Source of the DNA: Clostridium bowmanii
Lineage (GTDB): Bacteria; Bacillota; Clostridia; Clostridiales; Clostridiaceae
Length of the DNA: 64,000 bases
Assembly: GCF_018861315.1 (NCBI RefSeq)
Contig: NZ_JAHLDL010000026.1
Span: forward strand, 1 to 64,000
Direction: 5' to 3'
Position 1 is the stretch's first letter, and each line of letters begins with the position of its first letter. Under the pieces are notes generated by a model. That model searched no databases, was not told where the DNA came from, and worked only from the letters and a program-made list of their open reading frames with translations. Both the position numbers and the translations under genes were made by a program. Positions 40,605-49,961 of this stretch are shown here, one piece after another.

Positions 40605-40913
40605 CTATTTATATTCTATATATTGTTTGCTTCTACTTATTGGCCTTATCGTGTAATTTATTAATTGAAATAATATTGGATATGCTACTACGTATGAATA
40701 CTGTATATTATATATAATTACTATAATTCCAAACACACTCATACACATTGAATTTATAATTGAAATATACAGCTGAAGTCTTAAGAATTCATGTTTATTT
40801 ACAATTATGAACTTATCACTTCTATTGTAAATATTAACTTTATTTTTAAACATAATAGATTCAATCAGAAACCCTACCCCTACAACAATAATTGCCAACC
40901 CAAGTGTATTCAA
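40605..40913 (-). CDS. Small membrane protein
   Basis: A 102-residue protein with an N-terminal helix (about 3-22) and two further hydrophobic segments (about 45-68 and 72-90), short polar loops, and a basic C terminus. DUF3899-like proteins of Firmicutes have this layout, but I cannot confirm membership. It starts at TTG with GGGGGAATC upstream. A palindromic repeat lies upstream. Confidence 0.6.
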   Translation of the reverse strand: MNTLGLAIIVVGVGFLIESIMFKNKVNIYNRSDKFIIVNKHEFLRLQLYISIINSMCMSVFGIIVIIYNIQYSYVVAYPILFQLINYTIRPISRSKQYIEYK

Positions 40914-41034
40914 CTCGATTCCCCCTTATTTGCACCTCAATAATCTTGTTCTTTGATATAATCTTAGTTTTTTAGTAACTTCAAACAAACGGATTTTAGA
41001 ATACTCGTCAATTTTAGTGCATGTGGTAGTATGA

Positions 41035-41175
41035 AATTTATCCGGAGTGACTTGCAATAAGAGACGAAAGGAACATTGAAATTCTATTTAGAGAATTTTA
41101 TATTTGCAAAATATTAGAATTTATTAATATAATTTCTGGTCCCGAGCTCGTTTGCAAGACACGCAGGATAAATTT
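41035..41175. repeat. Palindromic repeat, family 2, copy 1
   Basis: About 141 bp. The left arm AAATTTATCCGGAGTGACTT, then GCAATAAGAGACGA, pairs with the complement of the right arm, AAATTTATCCTGCGTGTCTT then GCAAACGAGCTCG. Interior AT-rich arms (TTAGAGAATTTTATATTTGC and similar) also pair. The two arms differ in fixed positions, so orientation can be read. It occupies most of 40914-41184. Confidence 0.85.
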
Positions 41176-41184
41176 TATACTTGC

Positions 41185-42012
41185 TTATACCTCTAGCACA
41201 AACTTCTGAATAACCTTTGCTACTCCATCGCAATTATTACTATCAGTAATATACTCTGCAGCCTCTTTCACAAGCTCACTCCCATTTTCCATAGCAACTC
41301 CAAGCCCCGCAAATTTAATCATAGATAAATCATTCTCACTATCCCCTATGCAAATAATCTGCTCACTTTTTATGCCATAATAATCTCCTAAAATTTTAAC
41401 CGCACTTCCCTTTGATACACCCTTATTCATTACTTCGAAATTATCAAAACGGGAACTTACCACTTCAAAATCATCCATACCTTTCAACTTATTTTTAGCA
41501 CACTGCAATTTATCTAAATCATCATCTACTGCTATGCCCTTAAAAATTTCTCTTTCATATTTTTCAAATATTTCATTCCAATCTTTAACCAGCATTATTT
41601 TAACCTGATTATCTTTTGGTAGTGTTTTATTAACTTCCTCATAAAAACGGGAAGAATATATTAATTTTTCCGTAAAAACTATATTGCTAGTATAAAAGTG
41701 TGGATATAAACTGTACTGCCTAAAAACTTCTAAAAGTTTCTTACATTTTTCCACTCCAAGTGTTGACTTGTAAACTACTTCATCTCTATCTTTTTCCCTA
41801 ATATAAGCACCATTAGAAGCTATTACTGGTGACTTAACCCCCAAAATCTCAGAGAAAAAGTCAGCAGAAGTAAAAATTCTTCCCGTACACACTGCAATCC
41901 TTACACCTTTTTCACTAGCTAACCTTATAGCTTTAAGATTTTTATCACTAATAACTTTCTTATCATTTAATAAAGTGCCATCCATATCAATACATATTAA
42001 TTTATATTCCAT
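41185..42012 (-). CDS. Cof-type HAD phosphatase
   Basis: A 275-residue cytoplasmic phosphatase of the HAD superfamily, subclass IIB. Motif I is CIDMDGTLLND with nucleophile Asp9, motif II TGR at about 43-45, the cap domain covers about 85-190, Lys in KGSAVKIL is motif III, and GDSENDLSMIKFAG is motif IV. Members hydrolyse sugar phosphates, flavin mononucleotide or similar; substrate not predictable. GAAGGAAGG precedes the ATG. Single gene. Confidence 0.93.
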   Translation of the reverse strand: MEYKLICIDMDGTLLNDKKVISDKNLKAIRLASEKGVRIAVCTGRIFTSADFFSEILGVKSPVIASNGAYIREKDRDEVVYKSTLGVEKCKKLLEVFRQYSLYPHFYTSNIVFTEKLIYSSRFYEEVNKTLPKDNQVKIMLVKDWNEIFEKYEREIFKGIAVDDDLDKLQCAKNKLKGMDDFEVVSSRFDNFEVMNKGVSKGSAVKILGDYYGIKSEQIICIGDSENDLSMIKFAGLGVAMENGSELVKEAAEYITDSNNCDGVAKVIQKFVLEV

Positions 42013-42133
42013 GCTTTTTGCCTTCCTTCTTATGTTTTTTATTAAATAGTCTTAAGTACATAGAAAATAGACCAAGCTATTATTAATAGTGTATCCTATA
42101 AAACATATTTTATATAGCCTAGCCTAATGAATC

Positions 42134-44491
42134 TTATTTATATATGCCTAAGTATTTCTTCAATAAATATTGAACCCTTCCTTGATAATCTTTCAAATAC
42201 TTCTCCAGAAATACATAGTACTCACTATTATTTAGAATCATCGCTGAGTGTTTACCATAAAACTCTTCATATGCCCCTGTAACTAAAATTTTCATTCTTT
42301 CTTTAAGCTCAGAATTTGTTATGCCCTCCGCAAATTCCAAATCTCCTTGATATTCTGGCTTAACTATCTGTACCACAGCTAATCTACAAAGGTAGTAATT
42401 ATATAGTGGTGCTACTTTTTCAGACTTTAATAGTTTATTCCGCCTTATCAATACTTTTAGAATTCTCATAAGTATAAATAATATGACTACAGTTAATATA
42501 AGTATCGTCCTAAGTTGCACATCTGAAAGTAATCCCACCTTACCTCCTGCTGCTTTCTCTGCAGGCTCAATATCCCCTATAATATTTTGTGGCTTCCGAA
42601 TCATGTTTATATCAACTTCACCGTTATTTCCACTATTTTTCTGCTCTTCTTCAAACTCTTTTAGTTTTCTTTGAATCTCCTCTGAGGCAGTAGGGGATGC
42701 ATCTGCTATTGTCCACATATTTGAATATTCCAAGGCCCCAAGTAAAACTTCACACCAAGCATGAGCATCAGAATTAGAAACACTATATAATCCACTAGCA
42801 TCTTTTTTATCAGGTGTTTTAAACCCTTCTGCATATCTTGCAGGTACTCCCGCAATCCTACACATTACAGTCATTGCTGTATTAAAATAAGTACAATACC
42901 CTCTTTTTTCCACGAATAAAAAATAATCAATAAATTCAATATTCTCAGGTATCACTGAAACCTGTAGATCATACACATAATTTTTTGTTAAATACTTTTT
43001 TATTTGCAATACCTTTTCTATGCTAGAATTAGAATTTTTTGTGATGTCCTGGACTAAATCGTATGTCCTTTTAGAAATATTTCCTGGTACCTGAAGATAC
43101 TCCCCATAATTTTTTACTATTTCTAAATCCTCACTGTATTTATATGAATATCTATCTTCAATGGCAGAATTTTTATTAATTAATGTATTTATATCCTTAT
43201 ATTTAGGTTGCAACAAATAATCCATAGGCAAATAATATTCATCATTTAATGTATAATCAATTTTATTTAAAATCCTTTGTCTGGAATCGCTTATATTCTC
43301 AATAGTGTCAATTACATCTGTATATCTATAAAAATCTACTTTATAGGGTTTTGTAACTGCATCCTCACTTAAGACTGAAGGCGCCTTATCGTAAAACAAA
43401 GTTCCCTCCACATCCACATTAAATGTATAGTTAGGTACGAATATTGTATTAGTTTTAAATTTTTTACCAGGATATATAGTTAATGAATTTCTAATGTCAA
43501 TTGAACTTTTTCCATATTTTAAAATTTCCATATAACTACTGTCTATTTTTTTATAATAATTTTCATTAGCTTTGGTCCACTTATTCCCATCATAAAGATC
43601 CTTAACATTGCTCTTTAAATAATAAGGTTTATCACTTTTAACCTTAAAAACTTCTTGGTAATTTAATGTAATTGGTCCACCCAATTTTTTATCATTACTA
43701 GCATACCCAGAACTAGATAAACTATATCTATCTTTATTTGCTGAAGAGGTTTCAGAAGTTTTTGATGCAAATTTATTCTCAAAATAATTTCCAAAACGAC
43801 TTAGGTCTCGCCCCTTATATTCCTGTGGTAGAATAAGAGCTATTTGAGATATTGCTAAAGATATTATAACTCCATAGATTAAAATGGGAGCAAAGTTAAA
43901 ATATACGTTTACTCCTTCATTTTTATATTGCTGAATCCTTTTTATATAACTCATAATAAGAAAAGTAAATAAAGAAATAAATAGATATAAAAACAAATAC
44001 TCCTTAACCACGGCATAAGAATTAGAAAACCATAAAGTAATTACCACACCAAGAGAAAATATCAATATAAATTTCTTCATAAACCTAAATGTTATCCATA
44101 AAATTAGTGCAGTAATTAAAGGAATACCTATAATTAATACAATTTTGTATTGATAAAAGTAAGTAATAGCGCCTTCATATATAAGGTCATTTAGACTGAT
44201 AATATTTTTTAAAATATACTGATTTACTATATCATTAACAAATTTAGCTTTTTTAAGATAAAGGGCACCACCCACACTAAATATAAATAATGTAAACAAG
44301 ACCCTATATTTTCCTTTTTTCAGGACGTAATCATAAAACCAATAAATTAAAAAACCAATTAAACCTAATAAACTTGTAAATCCATAATTGAAATTTTTAA
44401 TGTATATGCCTTTTTCTAAAAGTCTTAAACTAAAGTTCAAGTTTATAATAATTAGAACTATATATATGAGTTTTCCCCTTATCCACTGCAT
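42134..44491 (-). CDS. Transglutaminase-like membrane protein
   Basis: A 785-residue protein with about seven membrane helices in the first 225 residues, a large outside domain, a transglutaminase/protease-like core and one more helix near 665-685. The catalytic triad is visible: Cys in KRGYCTYFNTAM, His in SDAHAWCEVLL, and Asp in TIADASPTA. It ends with a cytoplasmic DUF4129-like tail. It forms an operon with the MoxR and DUF58 genes (4-base and 1-base gaps), a widespread trio thought to act in the cell envelope. Confidence 0.92.
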   Translation of the reverse strand: MQWIRGKLIYIVLIIINLNFSLRLLEKGIYIKNFNYGFTSLLGLIGFLIYWFYDYVLKKGKYRVLFTLFIFSVGGALYLKKAKFVNDIVNQYILKNIISLNDLIYEGAITYFYQYKIVLIIGIPLITALILWITFRFMKKFILIFSLGVVITLWFSNSYAVVKEYLFLYLFISLFTFLIMSYIKRIQQYKNEGVNVYFNFAPILIYGVIISLAISQIALILPQEYKGRDLSRFGNYFENKFASKTSETSSANKDRYSLSSSGYASNDKKLGGPITLNYQEVFKVKSDKPYYLKSNVKDLYDGNKWTKANENYYKKIDSSYMEILKYGKSSIDIRNSLTIYPGKKFKTNTIFVPNYTFNVDVEGTLFYDKAPSVLSEDAVTKPYKVDFYRYTDVIDTIENISDSRQRILNKIDYTLNDEYYLPMDYLLQPKYKDINTLINKNSAIEDRYSYKYSEDLEIVKNYGEYLQVPGNISKRTYDLVQDITKNSNSSIEKVLQIKKYLTKNYVYDLQVSVIPENIEFIDYFLFVEKRGYCTYFNTAMTVMCRIAGVPARYAEGFKTPDKKDASGLYSVSNSDAHAWCEVLLGALEYSNMWTIADASPTASEEIQRKLKEFEEEQKNSGNNGEVDINMIRKPQNIIGDIEPAEKAAGGKVGLLSDVQLRTILILTVVILFILMRILKVLIRRNKLLKSEKVAPLYNYYLCRLAVVQIVKPEYQGDLEFAEGITNSELKERMKILVTGAYEEFYGKHSAMILNNSEYYVFLEKYLKDYQGRVQYLLKKYLGIYK

Positions 44492-44495
44492 TGCT

Positions 44496-45689
44496 TCACC
44501 TCTCTATGAGTTCCTTAAAATTAATGCATTCTATTCCTAAATTCTTAAGAAGGGTAATATTTTTATGAAGATCGATATTTTTAACAATATTATTGTTTTT
44601 AAATTCATGTGTGGACTTTGCATAGTAAAACACACTAACTCTATATCGCATTTCTTTTAAATTGATAAGGAGATCCCTTAATGTATCGTCAACAGATATA
44701 CTTACAATTCCTATCCAATTACCTTTAGCTATATGCTTTAAATTTGACTTTATAAAGCTAGTAAATTCTAAGGTCCCATCACTTTTAGTCTTTAAGAACA
44801 ATTCCATTACCCCAAGAAAATCTTCCTTGCACTCCACGTGCATTTCCTTTTGCTCCTTTGCATTTATAAACAAGGTAGTTTTAATTTTAGTATTCATCAT
44901 ATATTTAGTTAAAGATAATGAGAAATCCACCATATCTTCCTCAATAATTTCACTCAACCCATTTTGCAGGTTATCAATATGCATATCCATAAATAAATTG
45001 CATTCTTTTCCAGAAATCGAATCAAAATTCTTCACATACAATTCTCCATGCTTGGCACTTAATTTCCAATGTACTTTTTTAAGATTATCGCCTGTATTAT
45101 ACTTTCTTATGTCTTTGATCAATGTAAAATCATCAATTCCACTTTTGCTATTAATAAGATTTTCATAACTATCTTGCCCACACAATTTTATATCAAATAG
45201 ATCATATATCTTAGGATATACTCTAATATCAAGTTTGTTGTGGATATTTATTATTGATGTAAAAATACAAAACAGGTCACTTACTTCCAAATGAATATCT
45301 CCAAAATCATAAATTCCCCTTTTTTTAAAAAATATTTTATTAACGATCCATTTACTCTTGTCTATACCAATAAAAATAAAATCTCCACAGTATCCTTCTA
45401 TTAATGAACCTAATATTTTACTTTCTACGTAAACATAGGGTGTGGGTATTATCCCTGAATTTCCTACTATTATTGTTATATTAGCGCTGTCTCCCACATT
45501 ATAAGATTTACTGTCATATCTTAATTTGGCGCTCAAACTCTTTTTAGATATAAACATATAAATTATTCCTAAAATTATGGTAACTGCAAACACATAAAAT
45601 ATTGAATAGGGTAGATTACCTCCTGAAATATAAGCGAAAATAAGTACTATTATACTCAGAACTATTATTTTTTTATTAACCCTTATCAT
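44496..45689 (-). CDS. DUF58 domain membrane protein
   Basis: A 397-residue protein with two N-terminal helices (about 7-24 and 29-47) and the DUF58 signature around 200-240: IRKYNTGDNLKKVHWKLSAKHGELYVKNFD. The rest resembles a von Willebrand A-type fold. Partner of MoxR ATPases in many bacteria. The start, with AAGGTGA upstream, lies one base after the MoxR gene stop, and the next gene begins 4 bases after its end, so the three genes are translationally linked. Confidence 0.93.
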   Translation of the reverse strand: MIRVNKKIIVLSIIVLIFAYISGGNLPYSIFYVFAVTIILGIIYMFISKKSLSAKLRYDSKSYNVGDSANITIIVGNSGIIPTPYVYVESKILGSLIEGYCGDFIFIGIDKSKWIVNKIFFKKRGIYDFGDIHLEVSDLFCIFTSIINIHNKLDIRVYPKIYDLFDIKLCGQDSYENLINSKSGIDDFTLIKDIRKYNTGDNLKKVHWKLSAKHGELYVKNFDSISGKECNLFMDMHIDNLQNGLSEIIEEDMVDFSLSLTKYMMNTKIKTTLFINAKEQKEMHVECKEDFLGVMELFLKTKSDGTLEFTSFIKSNLKHIAKGNWIGIVSISVDDTLRDLLINLKEMRYRVSVFYYAKSTHEFKNNNIVKNIDLHKNITLLKNLGIECINFKELIER

Positions 45690-45690
45690 C

Positions 45691-46632
45691 TTATTTCACC
45701 TTAGGAACTTGAATTTTTTTTAAAATATCTACAATTACCTGCTGCGTAGTATAATTATTAGCTCTAGCTGATGAAGTCAAGGTTATTCTATGACTTAAGA
45801 CAATCATTACATTTACCCGTATGTCCTCAGGTATAATATAATCTCGTCCATTTATAAGCGCAGTGGCTTGTGCAACTCTTTGAAGTGCTAAGGATGCTCT
45901 TATGCTTGCCCCTAGCAATATAAAGCTATTATGCCTAGTGGCATTAACTATCTTAACTATATATTCATTTAACTCTTTTTCTACATGTACATCCCTGACT
46001 TTTTTCTGCAAATATAAAATATCGTCCTCCGTGGCAACAGGTTTTAGCTCTTCAAAAGGATTACTTTGCCTATATAAATCTAATATATTAACTTCGGAAT
46101 CTGTTTCAGGGTAACCTATTTTCACCTTAATCATAAATCTATCTAGTTGCGCCTCCGGTAATGAAAAGGTCCCCTCGTATTCTATAGGATTTTCAGTTGC
46201 TAAAACTAAAAACGGCTCTTTTAGTTTATATGTAACTCCATTTTCAGAAATTTGTTTTTCTTCCATTGCTTCAAGTAGTGCAGACTGTGTTTTAGGAGAT
46301 GTCCTATTTATCTCATCGGCCAATATAATATTAGAAAAAATAGGTCCCATTTTATATTCAAACTCCATGGTTTTTTGGCTATATATAGAAACCCCAATAA
46401 TATCTGAAGGTAAAAGATCTGGCGTAAATTGGATTCTATTATATGACAGATTTAATGACTTAGCCAAAGCTTTAATAAGTGTGGTTTTTCCTACCCCCGG
46501 AACATCTTCAATTAAAATATGACCATTGGCTAATATTCCTTTTAATATATTGTAAATTTCAAGTCTCTTTCCCAATATAACCTTTCCAATGTTATCTGCA
46601 ATCCTTTGTACTAATTCCACATCATTTGTCAT
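45691..46632 (-). CDS. MoxR family AAA+ ATPase
   Basis: A 313-residue chaperone-like ATPase. Walker A is DVPGVGKTTL (about 42-51), Walker B ILADEINR, sensor 1 ATENPIEYEGTF, and sensor 2 lies in LGASIRASLALQRVA. MoxR proteins commonly act with DUF58/VWA partners to assemble or activate envelope complexes. GGAGGAT precedes the ATG. It heads the three-gene operon, with a 619-base gap full of repeats upstream. Confidence 0.95.
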   Translation of the reverse strand: MTNDVELVQRIADNIGKVILGKRLEIYNILKGILANGHILIEDVPGVGKTTLIKALAKSLNLSYNRIQFTPDLLPSDIIGVSIYSQKTMEFEYKMGPIFSNIILADEINRTSPKTQSALLEAMEEKQISENGVTYKLKEPFLVLATENPIEYEGTFSLPEAQLDRFMIKVKIGYPETDSEVNILDLYRQSNPFEELKPVATEDDILYLQKKVRDVHVEKELNEYIVKIVNATRHNSFILLGASIRASLALQRVAQATALINGRDYIIPEDIRVNVMIVLSHRITLTSSARANNYTTQQVIVDILKKIQVPKVK

Positions 46633-46760
46633 AATTTATCCTCCTCACCATGCTTTAGGATATAAAACCTATAATATTATAGTAATTATATAATATCATC
46701 ATTTTCATGATATATCCATTAATTCAATTATTAAACTTAGATTTAATTCTGAATTTTCAA

Positions 46761-46792
46761 TTTATATTATGCTAACAAAATTATATTTCACG
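46761..46792. repeat. Broken end of a family 1 repeat
   Basis: TTTATATTATGCTAACAAAA followed by TTATATTTCACGC matches the left end of copies B, C and E but nothing of the interior or right arm is present. A relic, probably cut by or replaced with the adjacent family 2 sequence. Confidence 0.65.
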
Positions 46793-46821
46793 CACCTTTT
46801 GTAGGAACACTATAGGTAGTT

Positions 46822-46917
46822 TCTCCTAAGTGACTTGCAATAAGAGACGACCAAACTATAAAAATTGATTTAGAAATTCTTCTTATGCGAATATAATATT
46901 TTAATAAACCTGACAAG
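46822..46917. repeat. Degenerate palindromic repeat, family 2, copy 2
   Basis: CTCCTAAGTGACTTGCAATA then AGAGACGA matches the left arm of copy 1 over about 28 bases with few changes; an AT-rich middle follows, but the right arm is reduced to CCTGACAAGAC. Truncated or decayed. Confidence 0.65.
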
Positions 46918-46979
46918 ACTACTAACTATTAGGACTAGTTACACATTTATAAAATAACATATATTTCGTAAATGGTGAG

Positions 46980-47211
46980 TTTTTTCTTATATTATGCTAA
47001 CAAAAGTATATATTGCTAAGAATGTATTTGAACAAGCCTAGTAATTCTTAATTTATTTTATTTATAGCTGCGTATAGAAAAATGCATGTTTGAGTGTCAG
47101 CGAGTTTGCATTTTTTAGCAGGTGCAGATAAAATAAATTTTAGAATTACTTGGCGATGTGAATGCATTCTAGCAATATATACTTTTAGTTAAAGCATAAT
47201 ATAAGAAAAAA
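46980..47211. repeat. Large palindromic repeat, family 1, copy E
   Basis: About 232 bp. Outer arms TTTTTTCTTATATTATGC and GCATAATATAAGAAAAAA pair perfectly; AAAGTATATATTGCTA, AGTAATTCT and TTTATTTTAT stems follow inward; the apex is TGTTTGAGTGTCAGCGAG, inverted orientation as in copy B. Its right end runs into the vanW terminator. Confidence 0.92.
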
Positions 47212-47239
47212 CATAGCGTTATCTAACTCGCTATGTTTT
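47207..47239 (-). terminator. Terminator of the VanW gene
   Basis: AAAACATAGCG pairs with CGCTATGTTTT around an 11-base loop; on the minus strand it is followed by TTTTTCT contributed by the end of repeat copy E. Confidence 0.8.
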
Positions 47240-47251
47240 CATAAATATCTA

Positions 47252-48679
47252 TTATTGAGGTGTCACAACCGGAGGTACCACTGGTGGTACTGCTGGTGGC
47301 ACTACTGGTGGTACTACTGGAACTATTGTGGTCTTCTTTTTAGTACCAACTTTTACAATACCATTGATAACATTAAATGTATCTTTATTTATAACCGTAG
47401 TATCAATTAGCTTACCATTTTCATAGGTTTTTCTAGATACTTTAACTATATAACCATTATAACCTGTTTTAACAATTTCACTTTCATCTTCATACTTAGT
47501 TGAATCTTTTATTACCTCAGTAGTTGGTTGAGTAACTTCCAATATTTCACTTACTATTTCATAAGATTTTTTAGTTAATGTAGAATTAGAATAAACATTA
47601 AAATATACATTCCTGTCTGATACAAAGCCTTCAATATATACTGGGTACTTAAAAGTATTCTTAAATTTATAATCAAGATTACCATAATCAACCGTGGCAT
47701 CTTGCCCTTTTGGGATATACCCTGAAGAAATTGTATGATGAGTTCTTTCTACAGAATCAAGTCCAGTACCCAGAATTGCATTATATAGAGTAGATGAAAC
47801 CTGGCATATTCCTCCACCTAGACCTTGCTCTATTTTATCTCCAATAATTACTCCAGCACTTTGATATCCTCTTTCTGAGGTTCTCTCCCCTACTGTACCA
47901 TTAAAACTAAAGACATCACCAGGCATAAGTAACGTACCACTAATGCTTCTAGTAGATAGTCCTATATTAGTTGACCTGCCTTCTGCTGAACTTGAAAAGT
48001 TCGTAGAATAACTAGATATTTTAGTGTTTATTGCCTTTAAAGCAGTAGCTGTTACTTTAGGCTTTAATTGTGTTACTGGAGCCACAATGCTTACAGCATC
48101 TTCTGAAATGACACCGTTGATTTTGCTTTTAATGTCTTTTTTTAATTTATCCTCTTCGAGTTTCCTTCCAATAGTTTCATTAGTGACATTAAACTTACCA
48201 CTACTCGCCATAGTTAGAGTTGCGTTTACAGCCTTTTTATTTGTATCTTTAGCTATATCTCCTAACATTTGATCAACGATTTTATCATTGTATTCAAATG
48301 TTAGCTTTATTGACTTCTGTGTAGGAAAAGTTGTAGCTTTATATTTTTGAAACATATTCATGTCTCTTCCATAACTATATGCCTTATCTATTGCCTGATT
48401 GATATCATACTTAGCATCTAACATTGCATAGTCTAAGGTGTATTTTTTCTCATCAGTTTTTATTTCTATTTTTTTCTTTACTACCTGACTTGAATACTTG
48501 TCCATCATTATCTTTTGGGCTTCTTCCTTAGTCTTACCTGTTAAATCTTCATTTTCTATTTTAACTGTAGGTAAAATTAGCGAATCCCAATGTTTTACTT
48601 TAACATAAGAATAGCTTGTAAAAATAATAATACCTACCAAAATTAAAATTCCAGTCATTATAATTGTTTTTTTCTTCAT
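47252..48679 (-). CDS. VanW family protein
   Basis: A 475-residue surface protein with an N-terminal membrane anchor (about 5-27), two YoaR-like putative peptidoglycan-binding repeats (about 40-210), and a VanW domain (about 225-360) with SFNGTVGERTSERGYQSAGVI and GGGICQVSSTLYNA. A G5-like stretch is followed by a C-terminal tail of Val-Pro-Pro repeats (PVVPPVVPPAVPP), likely a wall-spanning or flexible segment. VanW function is not established, and no vancomycin-resistance genes are near. AAGGAGAT precedes the ATG. Confidence 0.9.
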   Translation of the reverse strand: MKKKTIIMTGILILVGIIIFTSYSYVKVKHWDSLILPTVKIENEDLTGKTKEEAQKIMMDKYSSQVVKKKIEIKTDEKKYTLDYAMLDAKYDINQAIDKAYSYGRDMNMFQKYKATTFPTQKSIKLTFEYNDKIVDQMLGDIAKDTNKKAVNATLTMASSGKFNVTNETIGRKLEEDKLKKDIKSKINGVISEDAVSIVAPVTQLKPKVTATALKAINTKISSYSTNFSSSAEGRSTNIGLSTRSISGTLLMPGDVFSFNGTVGERTSERGYQSAGVIIGDKIEQGLGGGICQVSSTLYNAILGTGLDSVERTHHTISSGYIPKGQDATVDYGNLDYKFKNTFKYPVYIEGFVSDRNVYFNVYSNSTLTKKSYEIVSEILEVTQPTTEVIKDSTKYEDESEIVKTGYNGYIVKVSRKTYENGKLIDTTVINKDTFNVINGIVKVGTKKKTTIVPVVPPVVPPAVPPVVPPVVTPQ

Positions 48680-48868
48680 ATAAAATCTCCTTTTCCACTC
48701 CTTGATAGTATACTACAAAGATACTAATAAGCCTATACACTTTTATTATTCTTATATCTGATATTTTTACATCTATTTATTATTTCCGGCTAAATCTTTG
48801 GGTTTAAATTTAACATTTTTTATGATAATATTATGCCAATACTAATTTCATATCGAAGGAGTGATAAT

Positions 48869-49909
48869 ATGAGTTATAACGAAGATAAGATTAAATACTA
48901 TTTGAAGAGCATTTTATCAATATCTAGCCCTTCAGGTTACACTGATAAAATCATGGACTACATAAAAGAAGAGCTTGACACTTTAAACATACCGCATTTC
49001 ACCACTAATAAAGGTGCGGTTGTGGCTACCTTAAAAGGTAAAAACAATGATTATCAAAGAACTCTTTCTGCTCATGTAGATACCCTTGGAGCAATGGTTA
49101 AAAAAATCAATTCCACCGGTTCATTGGCATTGGATCCTATAGGTGGGTACATGATGAATTCAATAGAAGGTGAAAACTGTACCATAGAAACTGTCCTTGG
49201 CAAAATTTTCACTGGTACTATTCAAAGCACAAAACCTTCAGTACATATTAGCGGTAATGATGCTCGTGAGCTTAAAAGAGATTCTGAAAATATGGAGGTT
49301 ATTCTTGATGAAAAAATTTCTTCAAAAGAAGAAGTTGAAAAATTAGAAATCAGTGTTGGCGATTTCATTTGCTTTAGTGCGAGAACACTATTTACTGAAA
49401 AAGGCTTTATAAAATCTAGACACTTAGATGACAAAGCTTCAGTTGCTATTCTACTTTATGCCATCAAATACATAGTAGATAATAAGATTGAACTCCCATA
49501 TACAACCAATATATTCATTAGCAATTATGAAGAGGTTGGGCATGGTGCTTCTGCCTCATTACCAGAAAATACTAAGGAGTTTTTATCTGTAGACATGGGT
49601 TGTCCAGGACTTGATCAAAATTCTTCTGAATATAGTGTATGCATCTGTGCTAAAGACTCTAGTGGCCCTTATGATTTAGGACTTAGAAAAAAGTTAACAG
49701 AAATTTGTAAAAAAGAAAATATAGATTATAAAATAGACGTTTATCCACACTATGGTTCCGATGCTTCAGCCGCTCTAAGAGCTGGCTATGACATAAAAAC
49801 AGCACTAATTGGAGCTGGAATTTTTGCATCACACGGCTATGAGAGAACTCATATGGATTCCATATTATGTACTTTAAAATTAATAATTTCATACTGTTCA
49901 CAAGAATAG
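48869..49909 (+). CDS. M42 family metallopeptidase (glutamyl/deblocking aminopeptidase type)
   Basis: A 346-residue cytoplasmic zinc aminopeptidase. Motifs of the family: SPSGYTDKIMDYI, LSAHVDTLGAMV with the first metal-ligand His, the bridging SRHLDDKASVAIL, the catalytic acid and metal ligand in SNYEEVGHGAS, DMGCPG, and the late His in SHGYERTHMDS. A longer frame exists but AAGGAGTGAT stands just before the ATG at 48869. Such enzymes trim short peptides, which fits an amino-acid fermenter. Confidence 0.93.
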   Translation: MSYNEDKIKYYLKSILSISSPSGYTDKIMDYIKEELDTLNIPHFTTNKGAVVATLKGKNNDYQRTLSAHVDTLGAMVKKINSTGSLALDPIGGYMMNSIEGENCTIETVLGKIFTGTIQSTKPSVHISGNDARELKRDSENMEVILDEKISSKEEVEKLEISVGDFICFSARTLFTEKGFIKSRHLDDKASVAILLYAIKYIVDNKIELPYTTNIFISNYEEVGHGASASLPENTKEFLSVDMGCPGLDQNSSEYSVCICAKDSSGPYDLGLRKKLTEICKKENIDYKIDVYPHYGSDASAALRAGYDIKTALIGAGIFASHGYERTHMDSILCTLKLIISYCSQE

Positions 49910-49918
49910 TGGATAAAA

Positions 49919-49950
49919 AATTGGTAGTAGAAAAATTCCTACTACCAATT
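49919..49950. terminator. Bidirectional terminator, M42 peptidase / anti-sigma gene
   Basis: TTGGTAGTAG and CTACTACCAA form a 10-bp stem between two convergent genes, preceded by A6 and followed by TTTC. Confidence 0.8.
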
Positions 49951-49961
49951 TCATATTCTAA

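Noticed and set aside
47254-47325. Repeated GGTACCAC-like words that resemble T-box or repeat DNA
   Set aside because: They encode the Val-Pro-Pro tail of the VanW protein and are in frame throughout.
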